Source: a bacterium (GTDB taxonomy: Bacteria > Zhuqueibacterota > QNDG01 > JAGLOF01). Taken from it: 38,507 nt of DNA. The position numbers were made by a program, and so were the translations under genes. The DNA lies in the NCBI GenBank assembly GCA_023139105.1, contig JAGLOF010000007.1, positions 1 through 38,507 on the forward strand. Direction: 5' to 3'. Shown piece after piece: positions 16,850-25,474 of this stretch (positions are counted from its first letter, which is position 1; each line of letters starts with the position of its first letter). The notes beneath the pieces are model-generated. The model saw only the letters and a program-made list of their open reading frames with translations. It was not told the DNA's origin and made no database searches.

Positions 16850-17335
16850 TTATGGCATATCCCTTACAATTTCCAAAAGATCAAGTGATGATATTATTCC
16901 TACCAGACGATTATCCTTTGTAACCAGGAGACGATGAATACGACCTTTCACCATGACATCCGCAACCTGTTTCACTGATGCATTTTCATCAACTGTAAAT
17001 AAAAGTGGAGTCATGATGTCTTTTACGGAGACTGTCTCAGGAGCTTCTATATGCAGCGTCTCCACTATTTCAGCTCCATATTCATTTTCTATTGCGGGCA
17101 TGAAGTAGTCGTGTGTATTGTCTACATTCAAACCCGGTGAAGAACCGGTAATGTTGAGATAATGGGCAATATCAGTTAGAGAGACTACGCCCAATACTTC
17201 ATTTTGCAATCCTACAACAGGTGCGCCCGTAATGGAATTTTCTATAAGAAAACGGGTGAGGCGCTTAATGGGCCAGTCAGAAGCCACTGTTATGACATCT
17301 TTGGTCATAACTTCTTTTGCTTGGCGTTTTGGCAT
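16850..17335 (-). CDS. Tandem CBS-domain protein
   Basis: 161 residues made of two CBS domains. The first starts at AKEVMTKDVITV and contains NSITGAPVV and VVSLTDIAHYL; the second starts at VKDIMTPLLFTV and contains GRIHRLLVTKDNRLVGIISSLDLL. CBS pairs bind adenine nucleotides and regulate partner proteins, but this one carries no fused effector. A loop of ~40 residues between the domains (HDYFMPAIENEYGAE) is longer than usual. The ATG follows GAGGAGG by seven bases. The target is unknown. Confidence 0.9.
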   Translation of the reverse strand: MPKRQAKEVMTKDVITVASDWPIKRLTRFLIENSITGAPVVGLQNEVLGVVSLTDIAHYLNITGSSPGLNVDNTHDYFMPAIENEYGAEIVETLHIEAPETVSVKDIMTPLLFTVDENASVKQVADVMVKGRIHRLLVTKDNRLVGIISSLDLLEIVRDMP

Positions 17336-17628
17336 GATACAACCTCCTCAAAAAAAGAATTTTGGATGAGGAAACTATTAAAGGTTTTATGATGATCTTA
17401 GTATATATTCCATAATGTGTATTTCATGACAAGATTGAAAATTCCAAAAAATAAATATCAAATTATAAATAAATTTTAAATTTCAACACCAAGGCTCCAA
17501 GCAATAAACCGCATCTGTAAAATTGCCTGATCCATATTGCTTTTGCAAAGATGGATGTAATTTTAATGTACTGTTTTGCCAGGCAAAACACAAGATTTTA
17601 TTTGATCGATTTCAGTTAAAATTTGAAA

Positions 17629-17800
17629 AAAAGAGGAGCAGGAGCATTGCCCACAGAGAATACGGAGCCTTCCAGCCCTGCCCTACACATATAAAAAAAA
17701 AGAGCATTTAACCACGGAACACACAGAATACACGGAGCCTCCCAGCCCCGCCCTACACATATAAAGAAAGAGCAGGACAGGATCACAGGATTAAATGATG
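17629..17800 (+). repeat. Two adjacent copies of the 'accacggaatacacag' repeat plus a 'caggacaggatcacaggat' tail
   Basis: Copy 1 (17645-17702) reads gcattgcccacagagaatacggagcc and ends cctacacatataaaaaaaa. Copy 2 (17703-17762) reads gagcatttaaccacggaac and ends cctacacatataaag. The tail agcaggacaggatcacagga (17770-17789) is related to the repeat at 19201-19231 in the opposite orientation. The 732-base stretch 17336-18067 otherwise holds only AT-rich sequence, a reverse-oriented fragment at 17921-17965 and the terminator at 18011-18037. Confidence 0.75.
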
Positions 17801-17920
17801 AATATCCAATGTCCAACGTTGAAGTAAGAACCCCTGGAAATTTGACATTCGGTGTTCTGCTGTTCAATATTCGTTTTATTAAATTTGAATTAACAGTTCC
17901 CACGAAGAATCCAATATTCT

Positions 17921-17965
17921 TGGGGCGATGTAGGGAAGCTTCGTGGTCTTCGTGATTTCTGTGCG
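17921..17965 (-). repeat. Reverse-oriented fragment of the dispersed repeat
   Basis: On the minus strand this reads cacagaaatcacgaagacca, then cgaagcttccctacatcgcc: the 'cacgaagaccacgaag ... ccctac' variant of the repeat modules at 17645-17762. Confidence 0.5.
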
Positions 17966-18010
17966 AGGGCTCTTTGCTAAATTCCTGTCTATGCGAAATA
18001 ATGCTGGAAA

Positions 18011-18037
18011 TAAAAGGCGGCCTGATTAAAGGCCGCC
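18011..18037 (-). terminator. Intrinsic terminator of the helical lipoprotein gene
   Basis: Perfect 7-bp GC stem, GGCGGCC (18016-18022) and GGCCGCC (18031-18037), 8-base loop, followed on the minus strand by TTTTA. It lies 31 bases past the stop codon. Confidence 0.8.
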
Positions 18038-18067
18038 GGAGGGGAATGAAGAGAGAGGAGAATATGA

Positions 18068-18727
18068 TTATTGTAGCCTGAAAAGAGCGCGATTTAGAAA
18101 TTCTCTGGCCGTGTGCAGGTGAAAATGCGCACGGCGCGGCTGCCTTTTTTCCAATGCTTCTTTTGCATGACGTATGTGAATCGTTCCGCGATTGTACAGC
18201 CGTCTGGCAATGGGAGCCTGATTGTCTTCCAGAAGAGTTTTTACTCTCTCTTTTAATCGCAGAACAATGTCCATATCTGCCCATAGATGTTCAATATAGT
18301 GTGGAGGCCCGGCCTCTCCTTTTACTGCCCGTACAGCCTCCAGAGCCAGATGACGGCTTTCACGTACAAAGCTGAAGGCTAATCGTAAACTGTCCTGTTC
18401 AACTGCTTCCAGAGCCAGGGCTTGTGCTGCAAAAGCTTCGCCCATAAGAGAATCGGCTGTGGTATTAGATGCAGTATCCACAATTGCCTGAGCACGATCC
18501 AATAATTTGTCCAGATGTATTAAGGCTCTTTCCAGAGACCGTGGTATCTGTGTGCTGTCTTCAAGAGATATTTCGTCCAGATTCACAATTGATTGAGCGG
18601 CTTCATCTATCTCAATCTGTACATCTTCAAGAGATGAAACGTCCTGCGGATCTGTAATCTGATTGCTACATTGAGACAGAAAAATTGACAGCATCAGTAC
18701 GGCTAGAATAGATATTAATCGTCGCAT
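18068..18727 (-). CDS. Helical lipoprotein of unknown function
   Basis: 219 residues. The N-terminus (RRLISILAVLMLSIFLSQC) is a signal sequence ending in a cysteine at 20. The lipobox LSQC has glutamine before the cysteine, which is unusual but occurs in FCB lipoproteins. The rest is alpha-helical, with acidic residues before ~80 and arginine, lysine and histidine dominating the last 60, ending AREFLNRALFRLQ. Repeated helices of alanine, leucine and glutamate (AQALALEAVEQDSLRLAFSF) suggest a helical bundle or TPR-like hairpins. I recognise no named family. It is a single gene with a clear terminator. Confidence 0.7.
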   Translation of the reverse strand: MRRLISILAVLMLSIFLSQCSNQITDPQDVSSLEDVQIEIDEAAQSIVNLDEISLEDSTQIPRSLERALIHLDKLLDRAQAIVDTASNTTADSLMGEAFAAQALALEAVEQDSLRLAFSFVRESRHLALEAVRAVKGEAGPPHYIEHLWADMDIVLRLKERVKTLLEDNQAPIARRLYNRGTIHIRHAKEALEKRQPRRAHFHLHTAREFLNRALFRLQ

Positions 18728-19132
18728 ATTATGTTCCTTCTTTTTGTTTTATTGGGTAGTCAAATTAATGAACGACGGAGATTCTTTTTTATTGTGCTTT
18801 ATTTATTTTATCCGTTGTGTAAAACTATGCCAAGGGTGACCTATATTATTTACCTGCTGGAAGAGCCAGAAAAAAGAGCCCTCGCAAAAAGCTCACAAAG
18901 GGCACAAAGAAGAGCTGTTAAAAAAAATCAGCACGGTCCCCGGGAAACCGGAAAGATGTCAGGAAAAAAATGCCTGTCTTTGCGAGGAGTTCCATCCCGA
19001 AGCAATCTCCTGGCGGTATGACACTGCTTTCCAGGATAAAGTGCCGACCCCTGTTGAGTTTGCCGAAAAATGTCCCTGAATTACTTGACATTTACAACAG
19101 TGACAGGCGTTGAGTCAAGAGCCCTTTATTTT
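18728..19132. other. Intergenic stretch with degraded repeat sequence
   Basis: No convincing gene lies here. Near 18890-19010 there is gagccctcgcaaaaagctca and later tgtctttgcgaggagt followed by cgaagcaatctcctgg, a pattern common in dispersed repeats of environmental genomes. Around 19048-19105, cctgttgag and ttacaacagtgacagg form a loose inverted repeat resembling the ends of the element at 12715-12827. Confidence 0.4.
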
Positions 19133-19231
19133 GACAGGATTATTAGGATCTACAGGATTTTAAAAACTCTGCACTGAGTGAAGATGATACGTGTACACAT
19201 CCTGTCAATCCTGTGATCCTGTCCTGCTCTT
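19133..19231. repeat. Imperfect palindromic repeat, 'acaggat' type
   Basis: The left side carries gacaggattattaggatcta, then caggatttt (19133-19162). The right side, cctgtcaatcctgtgatcct then gtcctgctctt (19201-19231), is its inverse orientation. It could fold into a long hairpin. It lies about 95 bases before mutS; the last bases (19232-19324) hold the likely mutS promoter, but no clear boxes stand out. Confidence 0.55.
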
Positions 19232-19324
19232 GTTAAATAGAATTGGCTTGGAAAATGAGAGTATTATTGCTATTTTGTAAGACAGAATTTTCTTTATTTT
19301 TAACCTAAAAATCCGGTTTATTTC

Positions 19325-21943
19325 ATGTCTTCCGCTAAAGAAACTCCGCTAATGCGGCAATATCTGGCTATCAAGGCCAAACATCCCGATTCGATACTTT
19401 TTTTCCGTATGGGTGATTTCTATGAGATGTTCAATGAGGATGCAAAGAAAGGTGCCCGTGTTCTGGGAATCACACTGACTTCCCGTGGTCATGGAAAAAC
19501 AGGCGATGTGCCTTTAGCCGGTTTTCCATATCATGCACTTGATGCATATCTTACAAAAATGGTGAAGGCCGGACTTAGTGTCGCCATATGTGAACAAGTG
19601 GAAGATCCTAAACTGGCCAAGGGAATTGTAAAACGCGATGTTGTTCAAATAGTAACACCTGGAACTGTGCTTGAGGAAGGTCTTCTTGATACAAAGAGAA
19701 ACAACTACCTGGCTGCGGTATTCATAGATGAAGGTGTCTGCGGTGTGGCTTCAGCAGATGTAAGTACAGGAGAGTTTTCGGTAACAGAAGTTGATAGAGA
19801 CCGTTTGATTGAGATATTATCGTCAATTGATGCTACAGAAATACTTGTTCCTGAGTCGCAGCATGTTGAACTGGAAACTATTGTTCTTCGGCTGGCTGGA
19901 ACACCTGTTATCACCAGGCGCGAAGATTGGCTGTTTGGGCGTGATTATGTCTATGACCGTCTCGTCAGACACTTCAAAACAGCTACACTTAAGGGTTTTG
20001 GTTGTGAAGATTTAGGTGTAGGACTCTCTGCTGCAGGTGTTGTACTTGAGTATCTGGAGGAGACACAGAAGACGGATTTATCTCATATCCGTACTCTAAG
20101 TCGTTACGCTGATGATGATTTTATGCATCTGGATGCAGCAACCCGTCGGAATCTTGAGCTCGTGCGATCCATGAGCGGTCAAGATAAAACTGCTACTTTA
20201 CTCTCCATACTGGATCGCACAAAAACAGCTATGGGCGGTCGTATGATAGCTTCATGGCTGGCGCGTCCACTTAATAGACTAGGCCTCATTCTCCACCGTC
20301 TTAATGCTGTAACCGAACTTGTTGAGAGCGTAGATATACGTAGACAATTATTTAATGAACTCGCTGGTGTAGCTGATATGGAGAGGCTTATTACCAGGGT
20401 TGTGACGCGGCGTGCAAATCCCCGTGATCTCAGGGCACTGTGCAGATCTTTGGTAAAAGTTCCATTATTACATCAGAGACTGGAGTCTGTAGTTGCTGAT
20501 GGACTGAGAGATATTTATGAGAAGCTTGATGACTGTCCGGAAGTAATTGATAGGTTGTCCAATGCACTGACAGATGAGCCGCCGATGAATTTAAGTGACG
20601 GCGGTGTTATCAGAGAAGGCTACAATACGCAACTTGATGATTATCGCACTCTCGCCCTCTCTGGCAAGGACTGGATAGCCAGGTGTCAGATCGAAGAACG
20701 GGAGAAGACAGGAATATCATCATTAAAGATAGGTTACAACAGAGTCTTTGGTTACTATATAGAAGTAACCAAGACGCATCAGGATAAAGTGCCTGAACAT
20801 TATATCCGCAAGCAGACACTGGTTAATGCAGAACGTTTTATAACGCCTGAACTCAAGGCTATGGAAGAGAAAGTGCTCAAGGCTGAGGAAGAGATGGTTG
20901 GACTTGAGCGAGAACTCTTTGAAGAACTCAGACATTTTGTTGCCGGATCCGCAGCTGCAATACAGACTAACGGAAGACAAATAGCCATCCTGGATTCTCT
21001 TATCAGTCTTGCTGATGCGGCTGAAGAGTATAGATATGTACGACCTGTAATGCATGATGGTGATGATACAATGATTGTGAATGGTAGGCATCCGGTTGTG
21101 GAACGTTTGTTACCTCCCGGAGACCCTTTTATTCCCAATGATGTAACATTTAATGCCGATTCTCATCAACTTCTTATAATAACCGGTCCGAATATGGCGG
21201 GTAAATCTACGTATATCAGACAGGTTGGGCTTATTGTGCTTATGGCTCAGATTGGTGGATTTGTACCGGCAGATTCTGCAAGGATTGCCGTTGTTGACCG
21301 TATATTCACCCGCGTGGGGGCTCAGGATAATCTTGCTGCCGGAGAGTCTACTTTTCTTGTAGAAATGAATGAAACCGCTAATATCCTGAATAATGCCACT
21401 GCAAAAAGTCTTGTTCTGCTGGATGAAATAGGACGTGGTACATCAACATTTGACGGCCTTTCAATTGCCTGGGCCATAGCAGAATTTATACACGATGATG
21501 AAAAAGTAAGACCAAAAACATTGTTTGCTACCCATTATCATGAGCTGACAGAGCTTGAGATGATAATGCCGCGGGTAAAGAATTTCAATGTTGCGGTTCG
21601 TGAATGGGGTGAAAATATTGTATTTTTGCGCAAAATTGTTCCAGGGGGCTGCGATCATTCCTATGGTATACAGGTAGCCAGGCTTGCCGGTCTGCCCAAT
21701 GCTGTTATAGAAAGAGCCCGACAGGTTTTGAATAATCTGGAAGCCAATGAGCTGACGCCAAATTCATTGCCCAAATTGGCAATCGGATCATCACATTTGA
21801 AAGTGGCGGAACCGCAAATGAGTCTCTTTGCCGTACAGGAGACACGCCTGCGAGACCGTCTGAAGGATCTGCCTGTAGACAGTATGACACCTTTGGAGGC
21901 ATTGAATTTGATCAATGAGCTCCAGAAGCTGATAGTTGATTGA
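19325..21943 (+). CDS. mutS: DNA mismatch repair protein MutS
   Basis: The mismatch-recognition ATPase, 872 residues, normal length. The N-terminal mismatch-binding domain has the F-x-E motif in GDFYEMFNEDA, followed by ARVLGITLTSRG. The connector, lever and clamp regions follow (for example KIGYNRVFGYYIEVTKTH). The ATPase has Walker A GPNMAGKSTYIRQ, the signature STFLVEMNETANIL, Walker B LVLLDEIGRGTSTFDG and the trailing LFATHYHELTEL. The C-terminal helix-turn-helix dimerisation region ends TPLEALNLINELQKL. The ATG at 19325 has no strong ribosome site but begins at the conserved KETPLMRQYL. mutL is not in this window. Confidence 0.96.
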   Translation: MSSAKETPLMRQYLAIKAKHPDSILFFRMGDFYEMFNEDAKKGARVLGITLTSRGHGKTGDVPLAGFPYHALDAYLTKMVKAGLSVAICEQVEDPKLAKGIVKRDVVQIVTPGTVLEEGLLDTKRNNYLAAVFIDEGVCGVASADVSTGEFSVTEVDRDRLIEILSSIDATEILVPESQHVELETIVLRLAGTPVITRREDWLFGRDYVYDRLVRHFKTATLKGFGCEDLGVGLSAAGVVLEYLEETQKTDLSHIRTLSRYADDDFMHLDAATRRNLELVRSMSGQDKTATLLSILDRTKTAMGGRMIASWLARPLNRLGLILHRLNAVTELVESVDIRRQLFNELAGVADMERLITRVVTRRANPRDLRALCRSLVKVPLLHQRLESVVADGLRDIYEKLDDCPEVIDRLSNALTDEPPMNLSDGGVIREGYNTQLDDYRTLALSGKDWIARCQIEEREKTGISSLKIGYNRVFGYYIEVTKTHQDKVPEHYIRKQTLVNAERFITPELKAMEEKVLKAEEEMVGLERELFEELRHFVAGSAAAIQTNGRQIAILDSLISLADAAEEYRYVRPVMHDGDDTMIVNGRHPVVERLLPPGDPFIPNDVTFNADSHQLLIITGPNMAGKSTYIRQVGLIVLMAQIGGFVPADSARIAVVDRIFTRVGAQDNLAAGESTFLVEMNETANILNNATAKSLVLLDEIGRGTSTFDGLSIAWAIAEFIHDDEKVRPKTLFATHYHELTELEMIMPRVKNFNVAVREWGENIVFLRKIVPGGCDHSYGIQVARLAGLPNAVIERARQVLNNLEANELTPNSLPKLAIGSSHLKVAEPQMSLFAVQETRLRDRLKDLPVDSMTPLEALNLINELQKLIVD

Positions 21944-21966
21944 TTTTATTCGGGGAGCGGCTAAGA

Positions 21967-22052
21967 GAGCAGGAGCATTGTCCACGAAAAAGAACGGAAA
22001 AAGAGCAAATATTAAAGGATTACGGATTGTACGGGATAAACAGATTTTAATT
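21967..22052. repeat. Dispersed-repeat fragment downstream of mutS
   Basis: agagcaggagcattgtccac matches the start of the copy at 17636-17652 (gagcaggagcattgcccac). It continues with aaaggattacggattgtacg and ggataaacag, a variant of the 'caggat' tail. Confidence 0.55.
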
Positions 22053-22081
22053 GATTTCAACTGAAATAAAAAATAGTGTCT

Positions 22082-22104
22082 CCCCGGTAATCTTTAGGCC
22101 GGGG
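22082..22104 (+). terminator. Possible terminator after mutS
   Basis: CCCCGG (22082-22087) and CCGGGG (22099-22104) form a 6-bp GC stem with an 11-base loop, followed by tctatattta. It is 140 bases beyond the mutS stop and has only a weak T-run. Confidence 0.4.
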
Positions 22105-22200
22105 TCTATATTTAATGGTTAGGTGGGATTATTGAAATTATATATAGTAAATTTTATGAGGTGAAAGCCTTCGGTATATTTGGAATTATGGAGGTATATA

Positions 22201-23994
22201 TTGTATAAGAAAAAAAATATTAAAAGACTTTTTGACACTAATCCCACTCTTTATAATTTATTGCAAGACGCCAAGAGTATGAGGGAGGCAAGAGAACAGA
22301 TTACAGCATATGTCTCTGATCGTATCCGCTTCATTAACCGCGAAGGTCAGCGCCTTCAACCCCTTGAGTGGCATCTTCAGAATCAATCATTACAAGCACT
22401 CCGTAAGCTATTGTCACTGCGCAGTGAGAGAGTTGTTAAATACAGCCTGCTGAATTTATTATGGCAATTGGCTCATGGTATGGAAGATACTTACCCTGAA
22501 GATCTTTCCGATGGTTTTTTTGAAGAGATGATCCATTTGTTTAAAGGTCTCAGAGGTAAGAGTGGTATATACAGCGAAGAGAGCTATCCTGAATTTGCCG
22601 ATTTAACCGGTAGGGATGCATCAATCGTGCGCTCTGCCAAATTAGATAAAATGGCAGACAAACTACTCTTTCGAATGGATCAATATCCTACTGGTATGGA
22701 TGAAGAAATAGTATTGATCAGAGATAAGAATAAACGCCGTATTTTAAAGTACTTTGGTGCTTCAGAAGAAGATTGGACAGATTCTCAATGGCATCTTGAC
22801 CATGTTATCACCAATGCTGATGTGCTTGGCAGTATAATTACACTTAAGACCGAAGAGAAAGAGGCCATCAAAAAGGCCAGTAAGGTTAAAATTCCTTTTG
22901 GCATTACACCTTATTATGCATCGCTCATGGATCAGGCACCCCATAGAAGACGGGATCATGCTGTCAGGGCTCAGGTTATACCGCCAATGAGTTATGTGGA
23001 TGCTATGGCAAAAAACAAGGATCAATCAAGCACTTCACTTGACTTCATGCTGGAATCAGATACTTCCCCGATAGAGCTGATTACCCGGCGTTATCCCATG
23101 ATTGTAATTCTTAAACCCTTCAATACCTGTAGTCAGATATGCGTCTATTGTCAGCGCAACTGGGAAATTGATGATGTGCTCTGTGCAGAAGCAATGGCAT
23201 CTCGGGAAAAACTGGATGCTGCTATTAAGTGGATTACAAAACATCCTGCAATTCGTGAAGTCCTGGTGACCGGCGGAGATCCGCTTGTGATGCGCAATGA
23301 GGATATAGATTATATACTAGACCGCTTATCCAGGGTGCGTCATGTTGAACGCATACGTATTGGCTCAAGGACACCGGTGGTATTGCCGCAACGTATTACA
23401 GATGACCTTATGGAAATTATCAAACGCTATCATAAACCCGGTCGCAGGGGCATCTCATTAATTACTCATTTTGAGCATCCATATGAAGTAACACCTGAGT
23501 CCATGGAGGCTGTTCAAAAATTTAAAAGATGTGGTATTTCGGTTTATAATCAGGCTGTATTTACAGTTGAAAATAGCCGCCGTTCAGAGATGGTGGCCCT
23601 GCGTCGTGTTCTCAGGTTGATCGGTGTAGAGCCTTATTACACATTCAATACCAAGGGTAAAGAAGAGACCAAGGCTTATCGTGTTCCACTTGCGCGTCTC
23701 CGGCAGGAGATAAAAGAAGAGGCACGTTTAACTCCGGGCCTTATGCGTACGGATGAGCCTGTTTATAATGTGCCGGGTCTGGGTAAAAATTATCTCCGTG
23801 CTTTGCAGCATCATAGCCTTCTTACGGTATTACCGGATGGCCGCAGAGTTTATGAGTTCCATCCCTGGGAAAAGCATCTTTCAATGGCAAATACTTTTGT
23901 TGATATTGATGTGTCTATCTACGACTACTTGAAGGAATTAAAGAGACGTGGTGAGAATATCGAAGATTATCGAACAATATGGTATTATTATTAA
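22201..23994 (+). CDS. KamA-family radical SAM protein (lysine 2,3-aminomutase-like)
   Basis: A 597-residue radical SAM enzyme. The [4Fe-4S] motif CSQICVYC has cysteines at 310, 314 and 317, the CxxxCxxC spacing of the family. The following TGGDPL is the glycine-rich SAM-binding strand. YTFNTKGKEE and NVPGLGKNYLR fit the PLP-binding region of lysine aminomutases, with GLGK at the place of the PLP lysine. Canonical lysine 2,3-aminomutase is ~420 residues; here ~180 extra residues precede the radical domain. I place the start at TTG 22201, with GGAGG six bases before it; a TTG at 22180 lacks a ribosome site. The substrate could be lysine, glutamate or a protein or tRNA residue; it cannot be fixed from the sequence. 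Confidence 0.85.
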   Translation: MYKKKNIKRLFDTNPTLYNLLQDAKSMREAREQITAYVSDRIRFINREGQRLQPLEWHLQNQSLQALRKLLSLRSERVVKYSLLNLLWQLAHGMEDTYPEDLSDGFFEEMIHLFKGLRGKSGIYSEESYPEFADLTGRDASIVRSAKLDKMADKLLFRMDQYPTGMDEEIVLIRDKNKRRILKYFGASEEDWTDSQWHLDHVITNADVLGSIITLKTEEKEAIKKASKVKIPFGITPYYASLMDQAPHRRRDHAVRAQVIPPMSYVDAMAKNKDQSSTSLDFMLESDTSPIELITRRYPMIVILKPFNTCSQICVYCQRNWEIDDVLCAEAMASREKLDAAIKWITKHPAIREVLVTGGDPLVMRNEDIDYILDRLSRVRHVERIRIGSRTPVVLPQRITDDLMEIIKRYHKPGRRGISLITHFEHPYEVTPESMEAVQKFKRCGISVYNQAVFTVENSRRSEMVALRRVLRLIGVEPYYTFNTKGKEETKAYRVPLARLRQEIKEEARLTPGLMRTDEPVYNVPGLGKNYLRALQHHSLLTVLPDGRRVYEFHPWEKHLSMANTFVDIDVSIYDYLKELKRRGENIEDYRTIWYYY

Positions 23995-24077
23995 AATTTA
24001 TCGTGAAGTTGAATATTCGGTTGGGCTGGCGGTTTAATTAATACAAGCCGTCAGAAGAAATAAAAAAAAGGGATGAT

Positions 24078-24656
24078 ATGGACGAAGCTGTTGCAATACG
24101 GCTATGTATAACACACCGGGACCCTGTGGGCTTTGAGTTTCTGGTGAATAAGTACAGGCGAGAGGCTCTGTTCCATGCACGTTCCTTATTGGGAAATGCG
24201 GAGGATGCCGCCGATGCTTGTCAGGAGTGTTTTACACGTGCCTTCATTGCCATGCCACGTTTGGATAAGATGGATGCCTTTTATCCATGGTTTTACAGGA
24301 TTTTGCGTAATTATTGCCTGAACGTGCTCTCCAGGCGAAAAACCGCTACTAAATACAGGGTTGAAACACAGCGAGCCGGCGGTGTTAATGTTGACACGGC
24401 AACACCTCTATTCCTTCTTGAGAAGACCGAAGAACAAAAGCTTGTCTGGGAGACACTGGAACAATTACCACCTGATTCCCGTGAGATCCTGGTCATGAAG
24501 TATATTCAAGGATTGAAGTACGAAGAGATTTCACAGATGCTTGCTATTCCGCGCGGGACTGTAATGAGCCGTCTTTATTATGCAAGAAAAGCCTTTCACG
24601 ATAAATTTACGACAAACGAGACATCCGAAAGGAGTAAAGGTCATGTCAGATTGTAA
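24078..24656 (+). CDS. ECF-family RNA polymerase sigma factor
   Basis: 192 residues with both domains of a group-4 sigma factor. Region 2 (about 15-85) includes AEDAADACQECFTRAF and FYPWFYRILRNYCLNVL. Region 4 (about 125-180) has LPPDSREILVMKYIQGLKYE and the helix-turn-helix SQMLAIPRGTVMSRLYYARK. Regions 1 and 3 are absent. The ATG follows AAGGGATGAT. The stop overlaps the anti-sigma gene by 14 bases, the usual layout of a regulated sigma/anti-sigma pair responding to envelope or redox stress. Its promoter targets are unknown. Confidence 0.93.
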   Translation: MDEAVAIRLCITHRDPVGFEFLVNKYRREALFHARSLLGNAEDAADACQECFTRAFIAMPRLDKMDAFYPWFYRILRNYCLNVLSRRKTATKYRVETQRAGGVNVDTATPLFLLEKTEEQKLVWETLEQLPPDSREILVMKYIQGLKYEEISQMLAIPRGTVMSRLYYARKAFHDKFTTNETSERSKGHVRL

Positions 24657-25080
24657 GAAATATAAAACCTTACTCATTGGACTTATGGACGGTGAATTGA
24701 GTCCTGAAGAGATTCATGATGTAAATAAACACCTTGTCAAATGCGAATTATGCAGGAATGAGTATGATGCCCTGAGCAGTGCAGGTATGGAGATAGAAAA
24801 GGTGACCTTTGCTGAACCTTCAGAGGCAGAACTGAATCGTCTGTGGAAGGCTCCATATTCCCGTTGGACTAAGAATTCAGGCCTTTTGATGATATTGATT
24901 GGTTGGTTGACTCTTATTGTATATGCTGTAGTTGAGGCACTCAGAGATTCACAGGAACCTTTGTTTTCAAGACTGGCAGTAGCTGCTGTAATAATTGGTT
25001 TTCTGGTTTTATTGGTTAATGTGCTCAGAGAGCGCATAATTACTTACAAAAATGATCCTTACAAAGAGGTAGAACGATGA
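24643..25080 (+). CDS. Zinc-finger (zf-HC2) membrane anti-sigma factor
   Basis: 145 residues. The N-terminal domain has the zinc-binding H-x3-C-x2-C motif (VNKHLVKCELC), with an earlier cysteine in SDCKKY, as in ZAS-type anti-sigma factors that release sigma on oxidation or envelope signals. Two membrane helices follow (SGLLMILIGWLTLIVYAVV and LAVAAVIIGFLVLLVNVL). ATG 24643 is chosen because GAAAGGAG sits eight bases upstream; the longer frame starts inside the sigma gene without a ribosome site. It should hold the preceding sigma factor at the inner membrane. Its stop overlaps the next gene (ATGA). Confidence 0.88.
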   Translation: MSDCKKYKTLLIGLMDGELSPEEIHDVNKHLVKCELCRNEYDALSSAGMEIEKVTFAEPSEAELNRLWKAPYSRWTKNSGLLMILIGWLTLIVYAVVEALRDSQEPLFSRLAVAAVIIGFLVLLVNVLRERIITYKNDPYKEVER

Positions 25081-25400
25081 TAATTTCAACGACTTATACA
25101 ATACCGGGTAAAAGGATTACTAAAAATATTGGTTTGGCCAGAGGCAATACAATACGTGCCCGACATGCCGGACATGATATAATGGCCGGGCTCAAGAATA
25201 TTGTTGGTGGAGAGATTAGAGAGTACACCAAGCTAATGGGTGAGTCGCGGGAGCAGGCCATGGACAGGATGATTGATGATGCGGAGCGCATGGGTGCTAA
25301 TGCAATTGTTGGCATAGCCTTCAGTACTTCTATGATCATGGGTGGAGCGGCCGAGCTTTTGGCCTATGGGACAGCTGTCATTGTTGAAGATGAGAAGTAA
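25077..25400 (+). CDS. YbjQ/UPF0145 family protein
   Basis: 107 residues of the YbjQ family, once annotated as heavy-metal-binding: STTYTIPGKRITKNIGLARG, then a helical middle with MGESREQAMDRMIDDAERMG and the strand ANAIVGIAFSTSMI. The family forms pentameric rings of unknown function. It overlaps the anti-sigma gene by ATGA, so the three genes are probably a unit; a function in the same stress response is inference. Confidence 0.9.
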   Translation: MIISTTYTIPGKRITKNIGLARGNTIRARHAGHDIMAGLKNIVGGEIREYTKLMGESREQAMDRMIDDAERMGANAIVGIAFSTSMIMGGAAELLAYGTAVIVEDEK

Positions 25401-25474
25401 CGTATATAGGATTATTCTATATTGTTATTAAGCATCGAAAAGATCTGACGGATGTATATTTTTCAGGATAATTC

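Noticed and set aside
17616..18284. A 222-codon minus-strand frame
   Set aside because: It runs through repeat copies and the lipoprotein's terminator into the real lipoprotein gene in another frame; the translation has no domain character.
18731..19021. A 96-codon plus-strand frame
   Set aside because: Its second half is translated dispersed-repeat sequence and there is no ribosome site; the hydrophobic start is AT-rich chance.
19048..19105. Possible third relative of the 113-bp inverted-repeat element
   Set aside because: Only cctgttga/caacag ends and a few internal words agree; not enough to call a copy.
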